From: Streptomyces sp. 130
GTDB lineage: Bacteria; Actinomycetota; Actinomycetes; Streptomycetales; Streptomycetaceae
Assembly: GCF_007096885.1 (NCBI RefSeq)
Contig: NZ_VJNO01000001.1
Span: 310,001 to 374,000 of the forward strand
Length of the DNA stretch: 64,000 bases
Reading direction: 5' to 3'
Positions 46,909-55,455 of this stretch are shown one piece after another. Numbering within the stretch: the stretch's first letter is position 1; each line of letters starts with the position of its first letter. The position numbers were made by a program, and so were the translations under genes. The notes under the pieces were generated by a model. That model ran no database searches and was not told the origin of the DNA. It saw only the letters and a program-made list of their open reading frames with translations.

Positions 46909-47949
46909 ATGGACCCGGTCAGGGCCCTGGAGCGGATCGCCTTCCTGCTGGAGCGCGGCAAGGCGGTCACCTACCGTGTCCAGGCCTTCCGCACCGCCGC
47001 GCGCACCGTCGCCGCGATGGACGACGGCGAGGCGGAGCGGCGCGTGGCCGACGGCTCGCTGGAACGGGTCAAGGGCATCGGTCCCCGCACCGCCCAGGTG
47101 ATCCGCGAGGCGCTGGCCGGGAGGACCCCCGGCTACCTGGAGCGCCTGGAGTCCGAGGCGGCGAGCGCCGGGCCCCTCGCCGAGGGCGGCGAGCACCTGC
47201 TGTCCCTGCTGCGCGGCGACTGCCACACGCACTCCGACTGGTCGGACGGCGGCAGCCCCATCGAGGAGATGGGACGCGCGGCGGCTGAGCTGGGCCACGA
47301 CTGGACGGTCCTCACCGACCACTCGCCCCGGCTCACCGTGGCGAACGGCCTCTCCCCGGAGCGGCTGCGCCGACAGCTCGCCGAGGTGGCCGAACTCAAC
47401 GAGCGCTGGGCGCCGTTCAGGCTGCTCACCGGCATCGAGTGCGACATCAACCTGGACGGCTCCCTCGACCAGGAGGAGGACCTGCTCGAACAGGTCGACC
47501 TGGTCGTGGTGTCCGTCCACTCCAAACTCCGCATGGACGCCGCCCCGATGACCCGCCGCATGGTCGCCGCGGTCCGCCATCCGCAGGCGAACGTCCTCGG
47601 CCACTGCACCGGGCGCCTCGTCACCGGCCGGGGCCGCCCCGAGTCGTCGTTCGACGCCGACGAGGTCTTCGCCGCCTGCGCGGAGGCGGGCACCGCCGTC
47701 GAGATCAACAGCCGGCCCGAACGGCTCGACCCGCCCCGCGCGCTGCTGCGCCGGGCCGTGGCGGCGGGCACCCTGTTCGCCGTCGACACCGACGCCCACG
47801 CACCGGGCCAGCTCGACTGGCAGGCGTACGGCTGCGCCCGCGCCGAGGAGTGCGGGGTCCCGCCGGAGCGCGTGGTCACCACCTGGACGGCCGACGAGCT
47901 GCTGCGCTGGACCCGGCAGGGCGAGGTCCCCGAGCGCGCGGCCGGCTGA
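46909..47949 (+). CDS. PHP-domain phosphoesterase with N-terminal HhH region (PolX C-terminal-like)
   Basis: A 346-aa protein. Residues 1-90 contain a PolX-like helix-hairpin-helix region (LERIAFLLERGKAVTYRVQA, LERVKGIGPRTAQVIREAL). From residue 103 the PHP metal site begins: GDCHTHSDWSDGGSPIEEM, LTDHSPRL, GIECDIN, VVVSVHSKLRM, NVLGHCTGR, and VDTDAHAPGQL. It keeps the DNA-binding and PHP parts of PolX but lacks the polymerase palm. Probably a 3'-5' exonuclease or phosphoesterase. GAGGAGG precedes ATG 46909. Confidence 0.9.
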   Translation: MDPVRALERIAFLLERGKAVTYRVQAFRTAARTVAAMDDGEAERRVADGSLERVKGIGPRTAQVIREALAGRTPGYLERLESEAASAGPLAEGGEHLLSLLRGDCHTHSDWSDGGSPIEEMGRAAAELGHDWTVLTDHSPRLTVANGLSPERLRRQLAEVAELNERWAPFRLLTGIECDINLDGSLDQEEDLLEQVDLVVVSVHSKLRMDAAPMTRRMVAAVRHPQANVLGHCTGRLVTGRGRPESSFDADEVFAACAEAGTAVEINSRPERLDPPRALLRRAVAAGTLFAVDTDAHAPGQLDWQAYGCARAEECGVPPERVVTTWTADELLRWTRQGEVPERAAG

Positions 47950-47969
47950 GCCCCGGACCCGGCACGGCG

Positions 47970-48002
47970 GCGGCCCCCCGCCCGGAAGGGGCGAGGGGCC
48001 GC
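47970..48002. terminator. terminator between the PHP gene and the DUF5336 gene
   Basis: GCGGCCCCCCGCCC paired with GGGGCGAGGGGCCGC around a GGAA loop, with one internal mismatch. Bidirectional by position: both flanking genes point towards it. Confidence 0.8.
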
Positions 48003-48025
48003 TGGGACGGACGGGGCGCCGGGCG

Positions 48026-48820
48026 TCAGCCGCGCTGGATGCCCGTGGTGTCCTGGAGGACGCCGCGACGGCCGTCCTGCGTCTGGGCGATCAGCGCCGA
48101 ACCGCGCTGCTCGACCGCGAGGTACCAGGTGCCCGGCGCCAGCTCGGCGATCGGGGCCTGCGAACCGTCCTCGCTGTACAACTGGCGGGCCACCGGCACC
48201 GCGAACCAGAACGGGGTGAAGTCACCGGAGCCGCCCCCGGCCGCCGGCGTCGCCGGGGCCTGCTGCGCCTCGGGCCCGCCCGCCTGCTGCGCACCGTACG
48301 GCTGCTGCTGGCCGCCGAACGCCGGCTGCGGGCCGCCCGGGTAGCCGTAGCCCTGGCCGGGCTGGCCACCGTAAGGCGGCTGCACGGCCTGCGGGTTGGG
48401 GGCACCGGCGAGCGGGGCCTTGAGGGCCGGGACCAGCGGCGAGGCGACCGCGCCCGCGGCCAGCGCCAGGGAGGCGATGAAGCCGAGGATCAGACCGGCG
48501 CCCGCGTCGATCTGGCCCAGGTCGATGATCGTCCAGAAGAGGTTCCACGCGGTGAACACCGTGGCGGCGACACCGAACTGGCCCAGTTCCAGACCGGCGA
48601 CCTTGCGCGGCTGGGGCTGGGAACGGGAGAGCACGATCAGCGCTGCGCCGATCACTCCGACCATGTAGACGCCGATGCCGTTGCCCAGGGAGTCCCAGGA
48701 GTTGGGGGCGTCGACGCTGCTGTTTCCGTAGTCGTAGTAGTCGAGGAACGAGGCGATGAACAGCACGACCGCTGCTCCGATCACCACGCCATCGCCTCGA
48801 GTGAGGGAGCGGATATTCAC
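48026..48820 (-). CDS. DUF5336 membrane protein
   Basis: A 264-aa protein similar to the mycobacterial 34-kDa antigen family. Four membrane helices (VVIGAAVVLFIASFLDYYDY, GVYMVGVIGAALIVL, VAATVFTAWNLFWTIIDLGQ, LILGFIASLALAAGAV) are followed by a Gln/Gly/Pro-rich linker and a small C-terminal domain (WFAVPVARQLYSEDGSQAPI). GTG 48820 with AAGGA upstream. Function unknown. Confidence 0.87.
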   Translation of the reverse strand: MNIRSLTRGDGVVIGAAVVLFIASFLDYYDYGNSSVDAPNSWDSLGNGIGVYMVGVIGAALIVLSRSQPQPRKVAGLELGQFGVAATVFTAWNLFWTIIDLGQIDAGAGLILGFIASLALAAGAVASPLVPALKAPLAGAPNPQAVQPPYGGQPGQGYGYPGGPQPAFGGQQQPYGAQQAGGPEAQQAPATPAAGGGSGDFTPFWFAVPVARQLYSEDGSQAPIAELAPGTWYLAVEQRGSALIAQTQDGRRGVLQDTTGIQRG

Positions 48821-49010
48821 GTGAAGGTCCTTAGTCGATCGTCTCGTCGGGGCGGTCGTCGTCGCCGCCGGACACACGGCGGGCGCGGCTCGAAGCTCGG
48901 GAACGGCTCCCCATCGTAGGGATGAATCTATCGTCTGCCCGGGCGGGTTGGGTTCCTGCCCGGTTGATGCGGGAACATCCTCCCGAATTCATCGCGGAAT
49001 CACCCCTTGA

Positions 49011-49940
49011 CTACCCCTTGAGGAAGCTGCTGATGCCGTCCGCGATGCCCTGGGCGGCCTTCTGGCGCCAGCCCGGGCTGGTGAGCAGGGCGGCGTCCTG
49101 GGGATCACGCATATTGCCGCATTCGATGAAGACTTTGGGCACGGTCGACAAATTAAGTCCGCCGAGATCCTTGCGGACGTCCAAACCCGTTTTGCCGCCC
49201 ACATAATTGGAAGGGGAACTTCCGGTACTGCGTACGAACAGACCGGCGATACGGGTGCCGAGATCGCGTGAGGGAGCGACGATCTTCGAGGTGTCCGCGC
49301 CCCCGCCGCGCACCGGTGCGGGGAGGATCACATGGAAGCCGCGGTTCCCCGCGGCCGAGCCGTCCGCGTGCACCGAGACCACCGCGTCCGCGTGCGCCGC
49401 GTTGCCGATCCGCGCCCGCTCGTCCACGCACGGCCCGAACTCCCGGTCCCCGTCGTACGTCAGGAGCACCGTCGCGCCCTGGGCCCGCAGCAGGTCCCGC
49501 AGCCGGTGCGCCACGTCGAGGGTGAACTCCGCTTCCGCGTAACCCCCGTTGGTGGCGGTCCCGGTGGTGTCGCACTCCTTGCGGCCGGTGCCGATGTCGA
49601 CCTGGCGGCTGATCGCGGCGGTGTGCAGGTGGTTGCGCGGGTTGTGCCCGGGGTCGATGACCACGGTCTTGCCGGACAGCGGCCCCCCGGGAGCGGCCGG
49701 CGGCTTCGAGGGGGACTTCGCCGGGGACTTCGACGGCGACGGGGCGGTCTTCGCGGGCGCCGGTGAGGGCGAGGCCGGCGCGGCCGGTGTGGAGGCCGCA
49801 CCGCCGCTGGGCCCGGCCTGGGCCCGCTCGGTGCCGCCTCCGTCGCCGCAGCCGGCCAGGCCCAGGCACATCAGGGCAGCGGCGGCGGCGAGCCGGAGCG
49901 GGCGGCGCGGGGTGGGGGGAAGGCTCTCGTGGTGACGCAC
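49011..49940 (-). CDS. N-acetylmuramoyl-L-alanine amidase (Amidase_3), lipoprotein
   Basis: A 309-aa exported zinc amidase. Lipobox LGLAGCGD, a Pro/Ser/Lys-rich linker (residues 45-85), then the catalytic domain: VVIDPGHNPRN (zinc His), GGYAEAEFTLDVAHRL (Glu), DAVVSVHADGSAAG (second zinc His), and VFIECGNMRDPQDAALL (catalytic Glu). It cleaves peptide stems from muramic acid at the cell surface. GTG 49940 start. Confidence 0.94.
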   Translation of the reverse strand: MRHHESLPPTPRRPLRLAAAAALMCLGLAGCGDGGGTERAQAGPSGGAASTPAAPASPSPAPAKTAPSPSKSPAKSPSKPPAAPGGPLSGKTVVIDPGHNPRNHLHTAAISRQVDIGTGRKECDTTGTATNGGYAEAEFTLDVAHRLRDLLRAQGATVLLTYDGDREFGPCVDERARIGNAAHADAVVSVHADGSAAGNRGFHVILPAPVRGGGADTSKIVAPSRDLGTRIAGLFVRSTGSSPSNYVGGKTGLDVRKDLGGLNLSTVPKVFIECGNMRDPQDAALLTSPGWRQKAAQGIADGISSFLKG

Positions 49941-50024
49941 CCGGCGATGCTACCGGCAGGCCCTTGCCCCGTCCGGGGCGTCCGCGGACCGGCCGGGAAC
50001 GCCCCCGTAAGCGGGTCTTCGCGG

Positions 50025-50669
50025 TCAGATGCCCGGTCCGGTGCGCCGCAGCACGCGCAGCGAGTCCGTGACGGAGACCTCCGTGAAGGCCCCGGACTCC
50101 AGCGCCCGCAGATACACCCGGTACGGGGCCTGGCCGCCGTGTGCCGGGTCCGGGAACACGTCGTGGATCACCAGCAGCCCGCCCTCGGCGACATGCGGGG
50201 CCCAGCCCTCGTAGTCGCCGGTCGCGTGCTCGTCGGTGTGGCCGCCGTCGATGAAGACGAAGCCCAGCGGGCCGCCCCACACCGCCGCCACCTGCGGCGA
50301 GCGCCCCACGAGCGCGACCACGTGGTCCTCCAGGCCCGCCGCGTGCAGCGTCCTGCGGAAGGTGGGCAGGGTGTCCATCCGGCCCACCTCCGGGTCCACC
50401 ACGGCCGGGTCGTGGTACTCCCAGCCGGGCTGCTGCTCCTCGCTGCCCCGGTGGTGGTCGACGGTGAGCGCGGTGACGCCGGCCGCCCGCGCCGCGTCGG
50501 CGATCAGGATCGTGGAGCGCCCGCAGTAGGTGCCGACCTCCAGCAGCGGCAGGCCGAGCGAGGCGGCCTCGGTGGCCGCCGCGTACAGCGCGAGCCCCTC
50601 GACCACCGGCATGAAGCCCTTGGCGGCCTGGAAGGCGGCGAGAATCTCCGGATCGGGCTCGGCGGTCAC
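50025..50669 (-). CDS. class I SAM methyltransferase (Methyltransf_24-like)
   Basis: A 214-aa protein. Motif I region is LLEVGTYCGRSTILIADAAR, acidic strand TALTVDHHRGSEEQQPGWEY, then FVFIDGGHTDEHATGDYEGW with conserved metal-binding Asp/His as in O-methyltransferases of the cephalosporin hydroxylase/TylF type. GTG 50669 follows AGGAGGA. The acceptor is unknown. It is 82 bases from the convergent-side amidase start and appears to be its own unit. Confidence 0.85.
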   Translation of the reverse strand: MTAEPDPEILAAFQAAKGFMPVVEGLALYAAATEAASLGLPLLEVGTYCGRSTILIADAARAAGVTALTVDHHRGSEEQQPGWEYHDPAVVDPEVGRMDTLPTFRRTLHAAGLEDHVVALVGRSPQVAAVWGGPLGFVFIDGGHTDEHATGDYEGWAPHVAEGGLLVIHDVFPDPAHGGQAPYRVYLRALESGAFTEVSVTDSLRVLRRTGPGI

Positions 50670-50770
50670 GGCGTTCCTCCTGGTGGGACGGGTAGGGCGC
50701 CATCGTGCCGTACGCCCCCGCCGAACCTGTCGGCGGGGGCGTACGGCGGGGGTGTCCGGCGCGGCTCGGG

Positions 50771-52096
50771 TCAGCAGCTCTGCCAGAGGCGGGTCATGAC
50801 GCGTACGCCGAAGCGCAGTCCTTCCAGCGGGACGCGCTCGTCCACGCCGTGGAAGAGGCGGCCGTAGTCCAGGTCGTGCGGGAGCTTGAGGCCCTTGAAG
50901 CCGAAGCAGCGGATGCCCAGGTGCGTGAACGCCTTGGCGTCCGTGCCGCCGGGGTTGCAGTACGGCACCGGGTGGCCGTCCGGGTCCTCGGCGCGGACCG
51001 CCGCGCACATGGCGTCGACCAGCGGGCCGTCGAACGTGGTCTCCATGGCGATGTCGTGGTTGACCCACTCCCGGCTGACCGAGGGCAGCAGCAGCCGGTC
51101 GATCGTGTCGATCAGCTCCTGCTCGTGGCCCGGCAGGAAGCGGCCGTCCACCCGGGCGGTGGCCTTCCCCGGGATCACGTTGGTCTGGTAGCCGGCGCTG
51201 AACATCGTCGGGTTCGCCGAGTTGCGCAGCACCACCTGCATGAAGTCGGCGACCGGCCCCAGCCGGGCGAGGCTGCCCTCGATGTCCTCCTCGTCGAACT
51301 CCACGCCGTAGAGCCGGGCGGCCTCTTCGAGCAGCGCGCGGACCGGCTCGATCAGGCGGACCGGGAACTTCTCGCGGCCGATCCGGGTCAGCGACTCCGC
51401 GAGGTCGGTGACCGCGTTCTCGTCGTTGGGGGACGAGCCGTGGCCGGCCCGGCCGGTGGCGGTGAGCTCCATCCAGGCCATGCCGCGCTGGGCGTTCTCG
51501 ATCGGGTAGAGGCGCCGGGTGTCGTCGATGGCGAAGGAGAACCCGCCGCCCTCGCCGATCGCCTCGGTGACCCCGGCGAACAGCTCCGGACGGTGCTCGA
51601 CCAGCCAGTGCGCGCCGAACTTGCCGCCCGCCTCCTCGTCCGCGAGGAAGGCGAGGACCAGGTCGCGCGAGGGGCGCGTACCGGTGCGGGCGAAGTGCCG
51701 GGCGGTGGCCAGCATCACCGCGACGGTGTCCTTCATGTCGATCGCGCCCCGGCCCCAGAGGTAGCCGTCGCGGATCTCGCCGGAGAAGGGCGGCACCTGC
51801 CACTCGGAGGCGTCCGCCGGGACCACGTCCAGGTGGCCGTGGACCAGCAGGGCGCCGCGGTCCCGGTCGCGGCCGGCGATCCGGGCGATGACGCTGGCGC
51901 GGCCGGGCGCCGACTCGACCAGCTCCGAGTCGATGCCCACCTCGGCCAGGCGGGCCACGACCCACTCGGCGCTCGCGCGCTCCGTGCTCGTCGGGTTGGA
52001 GGTGTCGAACCTGATCAGCTCGGCGCAGAGGGTGACGACCTCGTCCTGGGCCTCGGCGGAGGCGGGGACCAGTGCGGTGCCGGGTGCGGTGCTCAT
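50771..52096 (-). CDS. M20/M25/M40 family metallo-hydrolase
   Basis: A 441-aa zinc hydrolase: LLVHGHLDVVPADASEW (zinc His and Asp), YLWGRGAIDMKDTVAVMLA, VLAFLADEEAGGKFGAHWL (catalytic Glu and zinc Glu), dimerisation domain about 200-340, and PYCNPGGTDAKAF with the final zinc His shortly after (LGIRCFGFKG region). The family hydrolyses peptides, acylated amino acids or N-carbamoyl compounds. Third gene of a coupled operon after DUF1177 and an NCS1 permease, so it probably acts on the imported compound. Confidence 0.93.
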   Translation of the reverse strand: MSTAPGTALVPASAEAQDEVVTLCAELIRFDTSNPTSTERASAEWVVARLAEVGIDSELVESAPGRASVIARIAGRDRDRGALLVHGHLDVVPADASEWQVPPFSGEIRDGYLWGRGAIDMKDTVAVMLATARHFARTGTRPSRDLVLAFLADEEAGGKFGAHWLVEHRPELFAGVTEAIGEGGGFSFAIDDTRRLYPIENAQRGMAWMELTATGRAGHGSSPNDENAVTDLAESLTRIGREKFPVRLIEPVRALLEEAARLYGVEFDEEDIEGSLARLGPVADFMQVVLRNSANPTMFSAGYQTNVIPGKATARVDGRFLPGHEQELIDTIDRLLLPSVSREWVNHDIAMETTFDGPLVDAMCAAVRAEDPDGHPVPYCNPGGTDAKAFTHLGIRCFGFKGLKLPHDLDYGRLFHGVDERVPLEGLRFGVRVMTRLWQSC

Positions 52097-53493
52097 GCTG
52101 CTCCCACGGGGGTGGTGGTGCGGGCGGCCGGGGCGGGGCGGTCCTGCTCGTCCTGCTCGTCGGCGAGGACGGAGGTGCCGTAGGGCTTGATCCAGCCCAG
52201 CAGCCCCAGGGCGCTGTACAGGACGAAGGCGGTGGCCAGCGAGTTCAGGGCCGGGATGCCGCCGTCGTAGAACTTGCCGACGCAGAAGGCCGCGATCCAG
52301 ATGACGATCGACATCGGCACCCAGGTCGGCGAGTGCGCCGGCAGGGTCTGGGCCTCCCGGGTCTCGTCCAGCGGCTTGCGCATCCGCTTCACGACCCAGT
52401 ACTCGGCCACGATGATGCCGCCGATGGGCGGGATGGCGACGCCGAGGATCGTCAGGAACTCGGTGAAGTGGCTCATGATCCCGACGGCCGACAGGACCGT
52501 GCCCGCGATGCCCAGGACGATGGTCACCGCGCCGCGGTGCACGCGCTTGTTGAAGACGACCTGGAAGAAGTTGACGACGCCGAGCGAGGAGCCGTACAGG
52601 TTCCAGTCGTTGATCTTCGCCGTGGACATCAGGACGACGAGCACACCGAAGGCGCCGGAGGTGGAGAGCACGATGTGCGAGACCTCGCTGCTCTTGACCA
52701 GGTGGCCCAGGAGCACACCGGTCAGGCCGACGATGTACTCGGAGAGGATCATCGACGAGGCGCTCTGCAGGAAGACGTGGGAGCCCTTGCGGTTGTAGCG
52801 GGTCATCTCGGGGGAGACGATCGCGCCCGTCATGTAGCCGCCCGCGATGGCGGTGGCGGCGACGGCCAGCGGAATCGTTTCTCCCGGCGGCGGCGAGTGG
52901 ACCAGGTCGCTGAAGGAGTGGTCGTTCAGGGTCCGGATCACCGAGAAGGCGACCATCCCGAAGAACAGCGGGGTGACGACCTTCGCGAAGTTGGCCATGT
53001 ACCGGAAGCCGAAGATCACGAGCGCGGTGATGGCGATGCCCGCGAGCACGCACCACATCCACGACGGGCCGCCGACCAGCTCCGAGACGCTGTCGCCGAA
53101 GATCTTGTTCTGGACGCCGAACCAGCCGACCAGGCTGACCGCGATCACGAAGCTGACCAGCGCCGAGCCGTTGCGCCCGAAGCCCACCCAGCGGGTGAGC
53201 ATCGGCGTCGCCAGGCCCTCGCGCATCCCGGCCAGGCCGATCGCGAAGATCACCACCTCCAGGATCACCGCGCCCAGCGTGAACGCGAGGAACGCGTCGC
53301 CGAAGGTCATCCCGACGCCGATGGTGGCGCCGAGCGTGAACTGCGAGATCGAACCGGACTGGGCCAGCCACTGGAGGAGCATCGACCAGAAGCCGAACCG
53401 CTTGTCGCGCGGGACGCGCGAGAGCGCGTAGTCGTCGCTGCCGATGCTCTTGGGCGCGGGCGCCACGGCACCGGACTGCGGGGCGGCTGACAT
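52093..53493 (-). CDS. NCS1-family (cytosine/purine/hydantoin-type) permease
   Basis: A 466-aa permease with 12 helices. NCS1 segments: FWSMLLQWLAQSGSISQFTL near TM1, GVGMTFGDAFLAFTLGAVIL, SFVIAVSLVGWFGVQNKIFG, and IAGGYMTGAIVSPEMTRYNR. It imports a nitrogenous heterocycle or related small molecule by cation symport. ATG at 53493 shares one base with the DUF1177 stop (TGATG) and the 3' end overlaps the M20 start (ATGA), so all three are coupled. Confidence 0.92.
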   Translation of the reverse strand: MSAAPQSGAVAPAPKSIGSDDYALSRVPRDKRFGFWSMLLQWLAQSGSISQFTLGATIGVGMTFGDAFLAFTLGAVILEVVIFAIGLAGMREGLATPMLTRWVGFGRNGSALVSFVIAVSLVGWFGVQNKIFGDSVSELVGGPSWMWCVLAGIAITALVIFGFRYMANFAKVVTPLFFGMVAFSVIRTLNDHSFSDLVHSPPPGETIPLAVAATAIAGGYMTGAIVSPEMTRYNRKGSHVFLQSASSMILSEYIVGLTGVLLGHLVKSSEVSHIVLSTSGAFGVLVVLMSTAKINDWNLYGSSLGVVNFFQVVFNKRVHRGAVTIVLGIAGTVLSAVGIMSHFTEFLTILGVAIPPIGGIIVAEYWVVKRMRKPLDETREAQTLPAHSPTWVPMSIVIWIAAFCVGKFYDGGIPALNSLATAFVLYSALGLLGWIKPYGTSVLADEQDEQDRPAPAARTTTPVGAA

Positions 53494-54446
53494 CAGGACT
53501 CCTGGGGAATACGGCCGAAGGTCTGCAGATGGGTCAGCGAGCCGTAGCGGCTGACGAGGTTGTCGAACTCCACCGCGTCGTGGAAGTCCAGCCGGCCGTC
53601 GCCGTAGGCCTTGGCGACCTCGACGGCGTAACGGGCGGCGGACGCGATGTCGCTCTCGTGACTCGCGCCCGTCCCGCAGCCCGGCACCGCCGCGGCCGAG
53701 GTGATGGCCAGGCCGACCACGGGGGCCGCCGTCGCGGTGGAGGGCTGGAGGATCGAATTGATGTGGTGTGCCCCATTACCGTACGGGGTGATGTCCTGGG
53801 TCGTCACCGGGTACGTGACCAGCGGCGCACCGGTCACCACGGCCAGCAGCTCCCCCAGCTGCTCGTTCACGCGGAGCACCCAGCCCTCCTTGACGGTGGG
53901 CGACAGGGCGAGGCCCTTGTGGTTGATGATGCGGTTGCCCTTGGTGGTGTCGATGGAGAGCACGGCCTCCATCTCGCCGGTCACCTCGTGGCGGTTCATC
54001 GTGGCGATGTCCACCGGCGAGCCCATGAACGGCACCGGGTCGTGCGGCTCGGTCGGCGCGTTCGGGCAGATGTGTGTGGCGATGATCACGTCACCGGGCA
54101 GCACGTCGCCCCGGCGGCGCATGTCGAGCAGCTTGGCGGCGGCGGCCAGCGCCGAGACGGCGCCGTCGGCGTCGGAGACCAGACCGGTCACCTCGGGCCG
54201 GGCGCCGATCCCGCCGAGCCGGCCGACGACGCCCAGGGTGCGGGCGTCCCCCCCGGCCGCACGGCCCCGGGAGCCGGGGATGCGGACCGACACGAAGTCC
54301 GTTGAGCCCCGCTCACCGGCGACCGTGGTCACCCGGGCGGACGAGCCCTCGGCCCCCGCCGCCGCGTCCAGGTACTCGACGGCGGTCTTGCCATTGGCCT
54401 GGGGGTCGTCGAGCAGCTCGACGAGGTCCAGTACGTACTTCAACAT
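53493..54446 (-). CDS. DUF1177 family protein
   Basis: A 317-aa protein of the DUF1177 family: MLKYVLDLVELLDDPQANGK, then VSRIPGS-like start of the core, GDVIIATHICPNAPTEPHDP, VPFMGSPVDIATMNRHEVTG, and VVGLAITSAAAVPGCGTGAS HESD. His, Asp and Glu residues in THICPNAPT and ASHESD could bind metal. No reaction is established for the family to my knowledge. First gene of the operon, 148 bases from the divergent IclR regulator. Confidence 0.88.
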   Translation of the reverse strand: MLKYVLDLVELLDDPQANGKTAVEYLDAAAGAEGSSARVTTVAGERGSTDFVSVRIPGSRGRAAGGDARTLGVVGRLGGIGARPEVTGLVSDADGAVSALAAAAKLLDMRRRGDVLPGDVIIATHICPNAPTEPHDPVPFMGSPVDIATMNRHEVTGEMEAVLSIDTTKGNRIINHKGLALSPTVKEGWVLRVNEQLGELLAVVTGAPLVTYPVTTQDITPYGNGAHHINSILQPSTATAAPVVGLAITSAAAVPGCGTGASHESDIASAARYAVEVAKAYGDGRLDFHDAVEFDNLVSRYGSLTHLQTFGRIPQES

Positions 54447-54600
54447 GGGGGGCCTTTCTCGCGCATCCGTCACACCCGTCCGGAGCCCGCCAGGGAGCCG
54501 CGGCTCCGGACGGGGTGCTGAGAGCAGATTCGGGATCGGATAGCGTTGAGCGCAATGATTTCCCGTTATCTGCAATTCATGTCTGAATGGTGAGATGGCC

Positions 54601-55428
54601 ATGGCGGAGTTCGAAGTCGACCGGCGCACCCCCGCCGGAGCCCTCCAGACCGTCGACCGCGCGCTGCTCGTGCTGCTCGCGTTCGAACGCACCCGGCCGG
54701 ACTGGGGGGTGACCGAGGTCGCGGCGGAGTTCGGCTGGGACACCTCCGTCGCCCAGCGGCTCCTCGCCACGCTCGCCGGACGCGGCTTCCTGGTCTCCGA
54801 CCCCGCCACCCGCCGCTACCGCATCGGCCCCGCCGTGCTGCGCCTGGGCCGGCTCTGGGAGCGCTCGGGATCGCTGGAACTGCTGGCCGGACCGGTCCTG
54901 GAGGAGCTGCGCCGGGTCACCGGCGACACCGTGCTCTTCTGCCTGCCCGACAGCTTCCACATGCGGTGCGTGGCCGCCGAGGAGGGCGAGGCGGGGCCGC
55001 TGCGCTACTACCCGCTGGTCGGCGAGCTCTACCCGGCGCACGCCGGGGCCACATCCAAGTCGTACTACGCCTATCTGCCCGACGAGCAGCGCCACCGGCT
55101 CTTCCGGGGCCGTCCGATGGCCCGCTTCACCGACCGCACGGTCACCGACCCGGACGTGCTGGAACAGCAGCTCCTCGAGGTCCGCGCCCAGGGGTACGCC
55201 TGGACCGTCGGCGAGTACGACACCGGCATCGCGACCCTCGCCGTACCCGTCTTCCTGGGCCGCGAACCGTACGGGAGCCTCAGCCTCGGCGGCGCCGAGG
55301 AGCGGTTCGAGGGCGCACCCGAGAACCGCCTCGACGCGCTGCGGCACGCCGCCGAGCTCCTGGAGAAACGCCTCACCCACCCACCGCAGCGCCCGAAGCC
55401 CCGCGCGCGCCGCACCCCGTCCGCCTGA
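54601..55428 (+). CDS. IclR-family transcriptional regulator
   Basis: A 275-aa regulator. N-terminal winged helix: ALQTVDRALLVLLAFERTRP, WGVTEVAAEFGWDTSVAQRL, LATLAGRGFLVSDPATRRYR. C-terminal IclR effector domain: PVLEELRRVTGDTVLFCLPD, ELYPAHAGATSKSYYAYLPD, GEYDTGIATLAVPVF. GGTGAG six bases before ATG 54601 favours it over ATG 54595. Divergent from the DUF1177/NCS1/M20 operon, which it presumably controls in response to the substrate. Confidence 0.92.
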   Translation: MAEFEVDRRTPAGALQTVDRALLVLLAFERTRPDWGVTEVAAEFGWDTSVAQRLLATLAGRGFLVSDPATRRYRIGPAVLRLGRLWERSGSLELLAGPVLEELRRVTGDTVLFCLPDSFHMRCVAAEEGEAGPLRYYPLVGELYPAHAGATSKSYYAYLPDEQRHRLFRGRPMARFTDRTVTDPDVLEQQLLEVRAQGYAWTVGEYDTGIATLAVPVFLGREPYGSLSLGGAEERFEGAPENRLDALRHAAELLEKRLTHPPQRPKPRARRTPSA

Positions 55429-55455
55429 CCGAACGACCCCGGAGGAACTACCCCC

